Part shown: positions 46,541 to 54,847 of the stretch, in pieces
Layout of the letters: each line of letters starts with the position of its first letter
How positions within the stretch are numbered: position 1 is the stretch's first letter
Assembly (NCBI GenBank): GCA_038040325.1
Contig: JBBPIM010000001.1
Coordinates: 1 to 64,000 of the forward strand
DNA from: Mayfieldus profundus
GTDB lineage: Bacteria; Actinomycetota; Thermoleophilia; Solirubrobacterales; 70-9
Length of the DNA stretch: 64,000 nt
Reading direction: 5' to 3'
The notes under the pieces: model-generated
What the model was told of the DNA's origin: nothing
The model's database searches: none
Seen by the model: only the letters and a program-made list of their open reading frames with translations
Translations under genes and position numbers: made by a program

Positions 46541-48097
46541 GTGCTCACCGTCCAAAGCCTTCTCGACGAGCTCGACCTCGAACCGGCCGCCGGTGCCAAG
46601 TCGCTGTCCAATCCGGTGCGCTGGGTGCATATCTCCGAGCTCGAGGACCCGACCCAGTGGCTGTCGGGCGGTGAGCTGATGCTGACCACCGGAATCCAGC
46701 TCACCGGCGCCGCCAAGCAGCGTGCCTTCGTGCGGAGGCTCGCCGATCACAACCTGGCGGGGCTCGGCTTCGGCACCGGCTTCGACCACAAGAAGCTGCC
46801 CAAGGCGCTGGTCGACGAAGCCGAAAAGCATGACTTCCCGCTGTTCGAGGTGCCCTATTCGATGCCGTTCATCGCGCTCACCGAGAAGGCCTTCGCGCGG
46901 CTGGTCAACGAGCAGTACGAGGTGCTGCAGCGCGGCATCGCCGTGCAGCGCCGGCTCGAGCGCCTGGTGCTGGAGGAACGCGGGCTCGAGGAGCTGACGG
47001 CGACGATCTCCTCGGCGGTCGGCGGCACCGTGCTGGTGCTCGACGGGCGCGGGGAGGTGCTCGCCTCGCGCAGCTTCCGGCGCAATCTGTCAGAGGCCGC
47101 ACAGGCCGCGGTCCGTTCCGAGGCAGCGGCGCACGCGGCCGATGGGCATCCGTTCGTTCCCGAGCATGCGTCGATCGCCGGCCGCGCCCTCGCGCATCCG
47201 GTGGTCTCCCCCGGCGGCGGCCCCCCGCAGGCCTGGGTCGCGATCATCCGCGACTCCGGCGGGCTGGGCGACTTCGAGCGTCTGATCCTTCAGCAGGCGG
47301 TGGTCGTCGTCGCGCTGGAGCTGATGCGCCGCCGGGTCGAGCGCGAGACCGAGCGGCGCCTGGCGGGCGACGTGCTTACCGGCGCGCTCAGCGGCCGCCT
47401 CGACGCCGGTGAGCTGCACCGGCGATTGGCCCCCTTCGGTATCGGCGAGGACGCGTCGGTGCTGGTCTTTGCGGTGGATGACGCCACCGCCGCCGAACCG
47501 GCGCTGGAGGCGGCACTGGCCGAGGCCGGCTGTGCGGCCGTGGTGGCACCCCACGCGAGCGGCGGGCGTGAGCTTCTCTGTGCGGTGATCGACGCCTCCA
47601 CACACGACCCGCTCGAAGTTGCCTCCGAGGCACGCCGGGCGCTTGCCGGAAGGGGTGGCGGGGTGCGCGCTGCGGCCAGCCGCCCAGCGCCGCCGGAATC
47701 GCTGCGGCGCTCCTTTCACGAGGCACGCTGTGCGCTGGAGGCGACGGCGCTCACCAACGGCAAGGCCCCCGACGTCGCCTCCTGGCAGGACCTCGGCGCC
47801 TTCACCCTGCTGCTGTCGGTCCAGGACGACGAGGCGCTGCGCATCTACTGCGAGAGCGTGCTCAGCCCCATCGAGGACGGGGACGCCGAATACGGCGGCG
47901 AGCTGGTGCGGTCGCTGGAGGCCTTCATCGAGCACAACGGCCAGTGGGAGCGGGCCGCGCGCGAGGTCTTCTGTCACCGCCACACGCTGCGCTACCGCAT
48001 GCGCAAGGTGGAGGAGCTGACCGGGCGCGACCTCAGCCGCGCCCACGACCGGATCGAGTTCTGGCTGGCGCTGCGGGGCCGGGAGATACTGCGATGA
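46541..48097 (+). CDS. PucR-family transcriptional regulator
   Basis: The 518-residue protein (GTG start) has an N-terminal PucR ligand-sensing domain (1-150: LTVQSLLDELDLEPAAGAKS, SGGELMLTTGI), a GAF-like or GGDEF-related middle region and a C-terminal PucR helix-turn-helix (about 455-515: EAFIEHNGQWERAAREVFCH and HRHTLRYRMRKVEELTGRDL). Such regulators control purine, GABA or polyamine catabolism. Its place inside the amine-catabolism operon points to autoregulation, perhaps through the palindrome at 45020. It overlaps the next gene by four bases (ATGA). Confidence 0.88.
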   Translation: MLTVQSLLDELDLEPAAGAKSLSNPVRWVHISELEDPTQWLSGGELMLTTGIQLTGAAKQRAFVRRLADHNLAGLGFGTGFDHKKLPKALVDEAEKHDFPLFEVPYSMPFIALTEKAFARLVNEQYEVLQRGIAVQRRLERLVLEERGLEELTATISSAVGGTVLVLDGRGEVLASRSFRRNLSEAAQAAVRSEAAAHAADGHPFVPEHASIAGRALAHPVVSPGGGPPQAWVAIIRDSGGLGDFERLILQQAVVVVALELMRRRVERETERRLAGDVLTGALSGRLDAGELHRRLAPFGIGEDASVLVFAVDDATAAEPALEAALAEAGCAAVVAPHASGGRELLCAVIDASTHDPLEVASEARRALAGRGGGVRAAASRPAPPESLRRSFHEARCALEATALTNGKAPDVASWQDLGAFTLLLSVQDDEALRIYCESVLSPIEDGDAEYGGELVRSLEAFIEHNGQWERAAREVFCHRHTLRYRMRKVEELTGRDLSRAHDRIEFWLALRGREILR

Positions 48098-49182
48098 AGG
48101 TCGCCGTGCTGGGAGCTGCGGGGACGATCGCGCCGGCGATCGTCCGCGACCTGGCGGCCTCCGAGGAGGTCTCTTCGATTCTGCTGCTCGACCTCGACGC
48201 CGAACGGGCCGCGGCGGTGGCGGCCGAGCACGGCGCCGGGAGGGCCGAGGCAAGACGGGCCGACGCGCGTGCGGGGCTCGCCGCCGAGATCGATGCCTGC
48301 GACGTGCTGGTCAACTCGGCCAGCTACCGGATCAACCTGGACGCGATGCGCGCCGCCCTTCAGGCGGGCTGCCATTACCTCGACCTGGGTGGGCTCTATC
48401 ACGTGACGGGCGAGCAGCTCGCCCTCGGCCCCGAGTTCGAGCAGGCCGATCTGGTCGCGGTGCTCGGCATCGGGTCGAGCCCCGGAAAGACCAACCTGAT
48501 GGCAGCCCGTGTGGGGCGTGAGCTGGAGGAAGTTGATGCGATCCACGTCAGTGCCGCCGGCCGCGACCTCGATCCCCCGCCAGGCTTCAGCGTCCCCTAC
48601 GCGCTGGACACGCTGATCGACGAGCTGACCCTGCGACCCGTCGTGCTGCGGGATTGCGAGCGGGTGGAGATCGAGCCGCTCAGCCCGGGCGGCAAGGTTG
48701 ACTTCGGCGATCCGATCGGGGTCGTCCCGACCATCCACACGCTCCATTCGGAGCTTCGAACCTTCGGCGACAGCTTCGGCTGCTGCGAGTCGAGCTTTCG
48801 CCTGTCGCTGGCAGAGGCCCTCCTGGAGCGCCTGCGCGAACTGGCAGGCGCCACGGAGGAGCAGGTGAGGGAAGCCGGCAGGGAAGCCGGCCGGCCCTCG
48901 CCCAAGACCGTTTCGGTCCACCAGGTCGAGGCATCGGGCGATGGCCGCCGCGCCCGGATGCGCGCCGTCACCATCCCGCACGAGGAGTGGGAGCTGGGCG
49001 GCGGGATCGTCTCCACCGCCGCTCCGGCCGCGGCGACGGTGCGCCTGCTCGCACGCGGGCGGATCGCGGCCCGCGGCGCGCTCCCTCCCGAGCGCTGCAT
49101 CGACCCCGATGAGATGTTCGCCGAGCTCCAGACCCGCGGCAGCGAGTTCGAGCTGGAGGTCTCCGAGGAGGCCCGCGCATGA
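48094..49182 (+). CDS. saccharopine dehydrogenase-like NAD(P)-binding protein
   Basis: The 362-residue protein starts with the Rossmann motif KVAVLGAAGTIAPAIVRDLA, followed by ACDVLVNSASYRINLDAMRA and CHYLDLGGLYHVTGEQL. These are features of the saccharopine dehydrogenase/carboxynorspermidine-dehydrogenase superfamily. VLGIGSSPGKTNLMAARVG aligns with the catalytic-domain junction. The role in this operon is unclear: it could act in lysine or amino-acid interconversion or on carboxylated polyamines. It is tied to both neighbours by ATGA overlaps, so it is surely part of the operon. Confidence 0.78.
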   Translation: MKVAVLGAAGTIAPAIVRDLAASEEVSSILLLDLDAERAAAVAAEHGAGRAEARRADARAGLAAEIDACDVLVNSASYRINLDAMRAALQAGCHYLDLGGLYHVTGEQLALGPEFEQADLVAVLGIGSSPGKTNLMAARVGRELEEVDAIHVSAAGRDLDPPPGFSVPYALDTLIDELTLRPVVLRDCERVEIEPLSPGGKVDFGDPIGVVPTIHTLHSELRTFGDSFGCCESSFRLSLAEALLERLRELAGATEEQVREAGREAGRPSPKTVSVHQVEASGDGRRARMRAVTIPHEEWELGGGIVSTAAPAAATVRLLARGRIAARGALPPERCIDPDEMFAELQTRGSEFELEVSEEARA

Positions 49183-50339
49183 AGGTGGGAGTCCCGACCG
49201 AGATCAAGGACGACGAGTACCGGGTCGCCATCACGCCGGCGGGGGTGCGCGAGCTGGTCGAGCACGAGCACGAGGTGGTGATCCAGAGCGGCGCCGGAGA
49301 GGGCAGCGCGATCAGCGACCCCGACTACGAGGCTCAGGGGGCGAGCATCCTGCCCGACGCGGAAGCCGTGTTCGGGGAGGCGGAGATGGTGCTGAAGGTC
49401 AAGGAGCCCCAACTGCCAGAGGCGGAGCTTCTCAGGCCCGGGCAGGTGCTGTTCACCTACCTTCACCTGGCGCCGGCGCCGGAGCTGACCACCGGCCTCT
49501 GCCGGTCCGGAGCGATCTGCATCGCCTACGAGACGGTCGAGGACGAGCGCGGGCAGCTGCCGCTGCTGGCGCCGATGAGCGAGATCGCCGGCAAGATCGC
49601 GACCCAGGCCGGCGCCTTCATGCTGGAGAAGCCGTTCGGCGGCCGGGGCATCCTGCTCGGCGGCGTCCCCGGCGTAGCCGCGGCCAATGTGCTGATCATC
49701 GGCGGCGGCGTGGTGGGCATGAACGCCGCCTTCATCGCGATCGGGATGGAGGCCGACGTCTTCATCTTCGACAAGTCGATCGAACGCCTGCGCCAGCTCG
49801 ACCTGGCGATAGGAGGGCGCTGCTCGACCGTCTTCTCCACCACCCTCGCCGTCGAGGAGATGCTGCCGCGCGCCGACCTCGTGATCGGCGCGGTGCTGGT
49901 GCACGGAGCAAGGGCGCCCTACGTCGTGCGCGCCGAGCAGCTCGAGCTGATGAAGCCCGGAACCGTGCTGGTCGACGTCGCGATCGACCAGGGCGGCTGC
50001 TTCGAGACCTCGCGGCCGACCACCCACCACGACCCAACCTTCGAGGTGGACGGGATCATCCACTACTGCGTCGCGAACATGCCCGGCGCGGTGCCGATCA
50101 CCTCGACCAATGCGCTGACCAACGCGACCCTGCCCTACGCCGCCGCGCTCGCCGACCACGGCGTCGCCGAGGCGATCCGCCGCGACCCCGGGCTGCGCCC
50201 GGGCGTCAACGTGGCCAACGGCAAGGTCACCCACCCCGCCGTCGCCGAGGGCGTCGGCGCCGATTACGTCCCCGTTGAGGAGGCGCTTGGAGTCACTCAG
50301 GGGCTAGCGACCAGCGACCAGCGACCAGCGACCGATTGA
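49179..50339 (+). CDS. ald: alanine dehydrogenase
   Basis: The 386-residue enzyme interconverts L-alanine and pyruvate plus ammonia with NAD. Motifs are the N-terminal KVGVPTEIKDDEYRVAITPA, LKVKEPQ, FTYLHLAP (catalytic Lys and His), and the NAD site VLIIGGGVVGMNAAFIAIGM. VDVAIDQGGCFET and NMPGAVPITST complete the family pattern. The C-terminus is extended by about 12 residues (GLATSDQRPATD) encoded by a 7-bp tandem repeat. The gene overlaps the upstream one by ATGA. In this operon it can recycle alanine made by a pyruvate-dependent transaminase. Confidence 0.93.
   Translation: MKVGVPTEIKDDEYRVAITPAGVRELVEHEHEVVIQSGAGEGSAISDPDYEAQGASILPDAEAVFGEAEMVLKVKEPQLPEAELLRPGQVLFTYLHLAPAPELTTGLCRSGAICIAYETVEDERGQLPLLAPMSEIAGKIATQAGAFMLEKPFGGRGILLGGVPGVAAANVLIIGGGVVGMNAAFIAIGMEADVFIFDKSIERLRQLDLAIGGRCSTVFSTTLAVEEMLPRADLVIGAVLVHGARAPYVVRAEQLELMKPGTVLVDVAIDQGGCFETSRPTTHHDPTFEVDGIIHYCVANMPGAVPITSTNALTNATLPYAAALADHGVAEAIRRDPGLRPGVNVANGKVTHPAVAEGVGADYVPVEEALGVTQGLATSDQRPATD
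50307..50333 (+). repeat. 7-bp tandem repeat (GCGACCA) at the 3' end of ald
   Basis: GCGACCA occurs three times followed by GCGACC, ending six bases... before the TGA region of ald. Because seven is not a multiple of three, copy-number changes would alter the reading frame of the last residues. Confidence 0.8.
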
Positions 50340-50349
50340 AAGGAACGAG

Positions 50350-51792
50350 ATGGCAACAGCCACGAAGACAAGGCTCCAGAACTTCATCGACGGCGAGCTC
50401 GTCGACCCCGCCGAGGGTGCGACCGAGGAAGTCGTCAACCCGGCCACCGGCGAGGTGATCGCCGAGGCGCCGCTGTCGACCGCGGAGGACGTTGACCGGG
50501 CGGTCAAGGCTGCCCGCAAGGCATTTGCCGAGTGGTCGGTCAAGACCCCGGGTGAGCGCTCCCAGGCCTTGCTGAAGATCGCCGACCTGATCGAGGAGCG
50601 CGCGGAGGAGATCGCCGACCTGGAGTCGGCCGACGCCGGCAAGCCACGCCACTCGTTCCTCGAGGACGAGATCCCGTTCATGGTCGACAACCTGCGCTTC
50701 TTCGCCGGCGCCGCGCGCTGCCTCGAAGGCCGCGCGGCGGGCGAGTACACCGAGGGCTACACGTCGATGATCCGCCGCGAGGCGATTGGGGTCGTCGGCC
50801 AGATCACCCCCTGGAACTACCCGCTGATGATGGCCGTGTGGAAGATCGGCCCGGCGCTGGGAGCCGGCAACACGGTGGTCCTGAAGCCGGCCGAGACGAC
50901 GCCGGTGACGACGCTGAAGCTGGCCGAGTGGTCGGCGGACATCCTGCCGCCCGGGGTGCTGAACGTGATCGGGGGCCACGGCGAGCCCGCCGGCGCCTCG
51001 CTGGTCACACACGACGACGTGGACATGGTCTCGCTGACGGGCTCCCCGCCGACCGGCAAGTGGATCGCCAAGGCGGCCTCCGACTCCCTGAAGCGGGTCC
51101 ACCTGGAACTGGGCGGAAAGGCGCCGGTGGTGGTCTTCGACGACGTCGAGCTGGAGACGGCGCTGGAGACGATTGCCGGGACCGGCTACTACAACGCCGG
51201 CCAGGACTGCACCGCCGCGACCCGCGTGCTGGCCGGGGCGAAGGTCTACGACGACTTCGTCGGCGGCCTGGCGGAGCAGGCGAAGGGCTACGTGATGGGC
51301 GACACGACGTCACCGGACACCACACTGGGCCCGCTCAACTCCGAGCGCCAGCGCGAGCGCGTCGAGGGCTTCCTCGAGCGCAAGCCCGGGCATGCCGAGC
51401 TGGTCACAGGCGGCAGCGAGCCGGACCTGCCCGGCTATTTCCTCGAGCCGACGGTGGTCTCCAACCTCGAGCAGGACGACGAGATGGTCCAGGACGAGAT
51501 ATTCGGCCCGGTGATCACCGTGCAGCGCTTCGACGACGAGGCGAAGGCGATCGAGTGGGCCAACGGGACCCGCTACGGGCTCGCCTCATCGGTGTGGACC
51601 CGCGACGTCGGCCGTGCGATGCGAGTCGCCAACGCGCTGCGGTTCGGGTGCGTGTGGGTCAACGATCACATCCCGCTCGCCTCCGAGATGCCGCACGGCG
51701 GCTACAAGGAGTCCGGCTATGGCAAGGACCTCTCGATCTACGCGCTGGAGGACTACACCGAGATCAAGCACGTGATGGTGAGTTTGGGCTGA
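50350..51792 (+). CDS. aldehyde dehydrogenase, probably gamma-aminobutyraldehyde dehydrogenase
   Basis: The 480-residue enzyme has the NAD-dependent ALDH motifs: ITPWNYPLMMAVWKIGPALG, LKPAETTPVTTLKLAE, LTGSPPTGKWIAKAA, VHLELGGKAPVVVFDD (general base Glu) and YYNAGQDCTAATRVLAG (catalytic Cys). The sequence NAGQDCTAATR and length are typical of PatD/PuuC-type aminobutyraldehyde or betaine-aldehyde dehydrogenases. It is the last gene of the amine-catabolism operon and would oxidise 4-aminobutanal to GABA. Its AAAGGAACGAG leader has a usable SD. It is convergent with the second transporter. Confidence 0.88.
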   Translation: MATATKTRLQNFIDGELVDPAEGATEEVVNPATGEVIAEAPLSTAEDVDRAVKAARKAFAEWSVKTPGERSQALLKIADLIEERAEEIADLESADAGKPRHSFLEDEIPFMVDNLRFFAGAARCLEGRAAGEYTEGYTSMIRREAIGVVGQITPWNYPLMMAVWKIGPALGAGNTVVLKPAETTPVTTLKLAEWSADILPPGVLNVIGGHGEPAGASLVTHDDVDMVSLTGSPPTGKWIAKAASDSLKRVHLELGGKAPVVVFDDVELETALETIAGTGYYNAGQDCTAATRVLAGAKVYDDFVGGLAEQAKGYVMGDTTSPDTTLGPLNSERQRERVEGFLERKPGHAELVTGGSEPDLPGYFLEPTVVSNLEQDDEMVQDEIFGPVITVQRFDDEAKAIEWANGTRYGLASSVWTRDVGRAMRVANALRFGCVWVNDHIPLASEMPHGGYKESGYGKDLSIYALEDYTEIKHVMVSLG

Positions 51793-51807
51793 GCAGATAG
51801 GCCCAGC

Positions 51808-52656
51808 TCAGGGGACCGCGGTCGCCTCGGCCGTTGCCTGCGCGGCCGCTCCCTTGCCCGCGGCCCCGCCCTCCTCGCGGGTCAGCCGGTGCGCCAGGTA
51901 GACGGGGATGATCGAGATCACCACCACCAGCACCGCCACAACGTTGACGATCGGGACGGTCTCGGCCCGGAACAGGTTCGAGAAGATCCAGATCGGCAGG
52001 GTCTGCTGTCCGGCGCCGATCGTGAAGTTGGTGACGATGATCTCGTCGAAGGAGAGGGCGAAGGCGAGCAGCGCCCCGGCCACCAGGGCGGTGCGTATGG
52101 TGGGCAGGGTGACGTAGCGGAACGTCTGCCAGGGATCCCCGCCCAGGTCGGCTGAGGCCTCTTCGATCGACCCCGACATCCGCCGCAGCCGGGCGATCAC
52201 GTTGTTGTAGACCACCACGATGCAAAAGGTGGCGTGGCCGACGATCACGGTGAAGAGGCTGAGGTCGATCCCGAAGATTTGGGTGAAGGTGTCGTTGAGA
52301 GCCAGCCCTGTGATGATTCCCGGCAGCGCGATCGGCAGCACGACGACGAAGGAGATTGTCTCGCGCCCGAAGAACTCGTGTCGGCCGACGGCCAGCGAGG
52401 CGAGCGTGCCGAGCACCAGCGCGATCGCGGTGGCGGCGGCGCCCGCCTTCAGGGAGTTGATGAACGCTTCCCGTGCCCCGTCGTTGTTGAACGCCTTCTC
52501 GAACCAGTCGAAGGTCAGTCCGTCGGGCGGCCACCCCAGGGTCCCGACGGTGTTGAACGCGTAGATCGCGATCACGATCAGCGGGATGTAGATGAAGGCG
52601 AGGGTGACCCCCACGCCGGCCCGAAGCAGCAACTGTGAGCGTCTCGACAGCCGCAT
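51808..52656 (-). CDS. ABC transporter permease, polyamine type (PotC-like), copy 2
   Basis: The 282-residue permease has six membrane helices and the EAA loop EEASADLGGDPWQTFRYVTL. LIVIAIYAFNTVGTLGWPPD near the start is the PotC-type region. It differs clearly from the copy at 40667, so the two transporters are diverged paralogues and not a recent duplication. Four bases separate it from the PotB-like gene. A low-complexity Ala/Gly tail follows the last helix. Confidence 0.87.
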   Translation of the reverse strand: MRLSRRSQLLLRAGVGVTLAFIYIPLIVIAIYAFNTVGTLGWPPDGLTFDWFEKAFNNDGAREAFINSLKAGAAATAIALVLGTLASLAVGRHEFFGRETISFVVVLPIALPGIITGLALNDTFTQIFGIDLSLFTVIVGHATFCIVVVYNNVIARLRRMSGSIEEASADLGGDPWQTFRYVTLPTIRTALVAGALLAFALSFDEIIVTNFTIGAGQQTLPIWIFSNLFRAETVPIVNVVAVLVVVISIIPVYLAHRLTREEGGAAGKGAAAQATAEATAVP

Positions 52657-52660
52657 TTCC

Positions 52661-53560
52661 CTAGAGATGCTCGAACGCGCCCAGCCGGCGGGCGATCAGC
52701 AGGTAGACGATCATGATCAGGATCGGGACCGTCGCCATCGCCGAGGCGAAGGGCAGGTTGTTGGTGTGGCTCGCAAACACGACGTTGCCGATGAACTGGG
52801 TGCTGGTGACGAGCTGGGGAGTGATGTAGTCGCCCAGCGTCAACGAAAACGTGAAGATCGAGCCGGCGATCACCGCCGGGAAGGCCATCGGCAGGATCAC
52901 CCGCCGGAAGGTCGTGCCCGGGCCGGCGCCGAGGTCCTCGGAGGCACTGAGCAGCGAGTCGGGGATCCGCTCCAGCCCCGCATAGATCGGAATGATCATG
53001 AACGGCAGCCAGAGGTAGGTGAAGGTCAGATAGGCGGGGAAGTTGCCCTGAAGGCCCGGGCCGGAGATTCCGAAGGGGTCGAGCGCCCAGTTGAGGATCC
53101 CTCCATCGGAAAGGATGATCCGCCACGCGTAGGCCTTGACCAGGTAGAACGACCACAGGGGCATCAGGATCGCCACTACCAGCACCGCCTTCATCCGCTG
53201 GCTCGCCACCTTGGCCATGTAGAAGGCGATCGGGAAGGCCAGCAGGGCGTCGGTGATCGTGACCAGGGCCGCTATGAGGATGGTCCGGCCCGCCACGGTG
53301 CGGTAGACCGGCTCGCTTGTCAGCTCCTGGAAGTTGTCGAGGCTGAAGCCGCGGATCGTCTCGCCGCTGAGCGCATTGACGCTCCAGAAGGCGGCGACCA
53401 GCATGATCGCCAGCGACCCGATGTAGCCGATCACCAGCCAGCCGACCGGGCCGGCCAGCAGCGACCCGACCTGGAGCCGGGGACGGCCGTGGAAGAGGCC
53501 GGCGAGCCTGCGGCCCACCGACCTCTTCGGCGCCGACGCTAGAGCGTCAGCGGCTTCCAC
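52661..53560 (-). CDS. ABC transporter permease, polyamine type (PotB-like), copy 2
   Basis: The 299-residue protein (GTG 53560) has a polar N-terminus of about 30 residues and six membrane helices: WLVIGYIGSLAIMLVAAFWS, YLVKAYAWRIILSDGG and LTFTYLWLPFMIIPIYAGL. The EAA loop is SASEDLGAGPGTTFRRVILP. This is the PotB pattern. It is 29 bases downstream of the binding-protein gene and four bases upstream of the PotC-like gene, so the operon order is the same as in copy 1 (ATPase, binding protein, PotB, PotC). Confidence 0.87.
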   Translation of the reverse strand: MEAADALASAPKRSVGRRLAGLFHGRPRLQVGSLLAGPVGWLVIGYIGSLAIMLVAAFWSVNALSGETIRGFSLDNFQELTSEPVYRTVAGRTILIAALVTITDALLAFPIAFYMAKVASQRMKAVLVVAILMPLWSFYLVKAYAWRIILSDGGILNWALDPFGISGPGLQGNFPAYLTFTYLWLPFMIIPIYAGLERIPDSLLSASEDLGAGPGTTFRRVILPMAFPAVIAGSIFTFSLTLGDYITPQLVTSTQFIGNVVFASHTNNLPFASAMATVPILIMIVYLLIARRLGAFEHL

Positions 53561-53589
53561 GGCGAATCTGCATCAAGTGGGCCGTTGCA

Positions 53590-54840
53590 TCACCCCTTGA
53601 CCTCGGTCCACGCCTTGATCCAGGCGTTGTAGTCCTTGCAGTCGCCGCCGCTGCCGCCCTCGTGGGCGCGCTGATCGGTGACGGTGCAATCGGTGACCGG
53701 CGTGTTCCAGTAGTAGACACCCTCCCAGAACCCGGGATCGTCGGCGTGGTAGTTGGCGCAGAACTTCGGGTCCGACGTCTCGGCGCACGCCTTGCTCTGC
53801 GCCGGGGCCTCTCCGAACCACTCCGCCACTTCGGCATTGACCTTGGGGCTGATGATGTGGTTCATCCACCTGTACATGCAATTCGGATGCTTCGCGGATG
53901 AGCTGAGCATCCAGGTGTCGGACCACCCGGTCGCGCCCTCCTTGGGCACAAAGGTTGATGCCGGGTTCGATGCCACAGGCTGGTCGTCGGCCAGCAACGT
54001 GAAGTACTGGTACTGCCACGTCGTGCCGACCTCAACGTCCCCGTTGGTGAACGACGAGATCTGCGTTGCGGCGTCGTGCCAGTACTCGCCCACATTGGGG
54101 TTCTGCTCCTTGAGCAGATCGATGGCGGCGTTGAACTGCTCCTCGTTCAGCTCGTAGGGGTTCTCGATCCCCAGATCGGGCTGGTGCTCCTTGAGGTACA
54201 GAGCCGCATCGGCGATGTAGATCGGGTCGTCGTAGACGCTGATCTTGCCCTTGTAGTCGGCTGCCTTCTTCGGGTCCAGGATCACGTCCCAGGAGTCCGG
54301 CGCCGGCTTGACGTCGTTCTCGTTCCACATCAGCAGGTTCGCCCCGCGGCCGTGCGGGATCCCGTAATGGGTGCCGTCGAACGTGTTGTAGGGCTGGTCC
54401 TTGATATCCGCGAACACCGTCCCGTAGTTCGGGACGAGGTCGACGTTGACCGGGTCAACGTCGTTGCCCTCGACGAGGCGAGGGGACGCGTTGCCCGAGG
54501 CGGATACGCCGTCGTACTGCCCGGTCCGCATCAGGTCGACCATCTCGTCCGAGGTGCCGGCGGTCTTGACGCTGACCTGACAGCCGGTCTGGTTCTCGAA
54601 CGGCGTCACCCAGTCGACCGCGGGGTCGGTCGAGCCGTCCTCCGCGTAGCCGACCCAGGCGATCAGGTTCAGCTTGCCTTCTCCCTTACCGACCTTCGTA
54701 AGGCCTTCATCACCACCGCCGCCGGTCGTGTCGCCGCCGTCGTCGCCGCATCCGGCCGCAAACAGCGCAATGAACGCGACCAGCGAGGCGACGATCAGCC
54801 AGGCGACCCTCGCCGGGTTGCCGGGTTTTCTGTTGCTCAT
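53590..54840 (-). CDS. polyamine-type substrate-binding lipoprotein (PotD-like), copy 2
   Basis: The 416-residue protein has a lipoprotein signal peptide (LIVASLVAFIALFAAGCGDD, lipid Cys near 31) and a PotD fold: LNLIAWVGYAEDGSTDPAVD, VDLMRTGQYDGVSASGNASP, YGIPHGRGANLLMWNENDV, KISVYDDPIYIADAALYLKE, GTTWQYQYFTLLADDQP. An extra Cys-containing C-terminal part (KACAETSDPKFCANYHADD) is longer than in copy 1 and may be disulfide-bonded. Ligand residues differ from copy 1, so the two systems probably take up different amines. Confidence 0.88.
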   Translation of the reverse strand: MSNRKPGNPARVAWLIVASLVAFIALFAAGCGDDGGDTTGGGGDEGLTKVGKGEGKLNLIAWVGYAEDGSTDPAVDWVTPFENQTGCQVSVKTAGTSDEMVDLMRTGQYDGVSASGNASPRLVEGNDVDPVNVDLVPNYGTVFADIKDQPYNTFDGTHYGIPHGRGANLLMWNENDVKPAPDSWDVILDPKKAADYKGKISVYDDPIYIADAALYLKEHQPDLGIENPYELNEEQFNAAIDLLKEQNPNVGEYWHDAATQISSFTNGDVEVGTTWQYQYFTLLADDQPVASNPASTFVPKEGATGWSDTWMLSSSAKHPNCMYRWMNHIISPKVNAEVAEWFGEAPAQSKACAETSDPKFCANYHADDPGFWEGVYYWNTPVTDCTVTDQRAHEGGSGGDCKDYNAWIKAWTEVKG

Positions 54841-54847
54841 CGAGACA

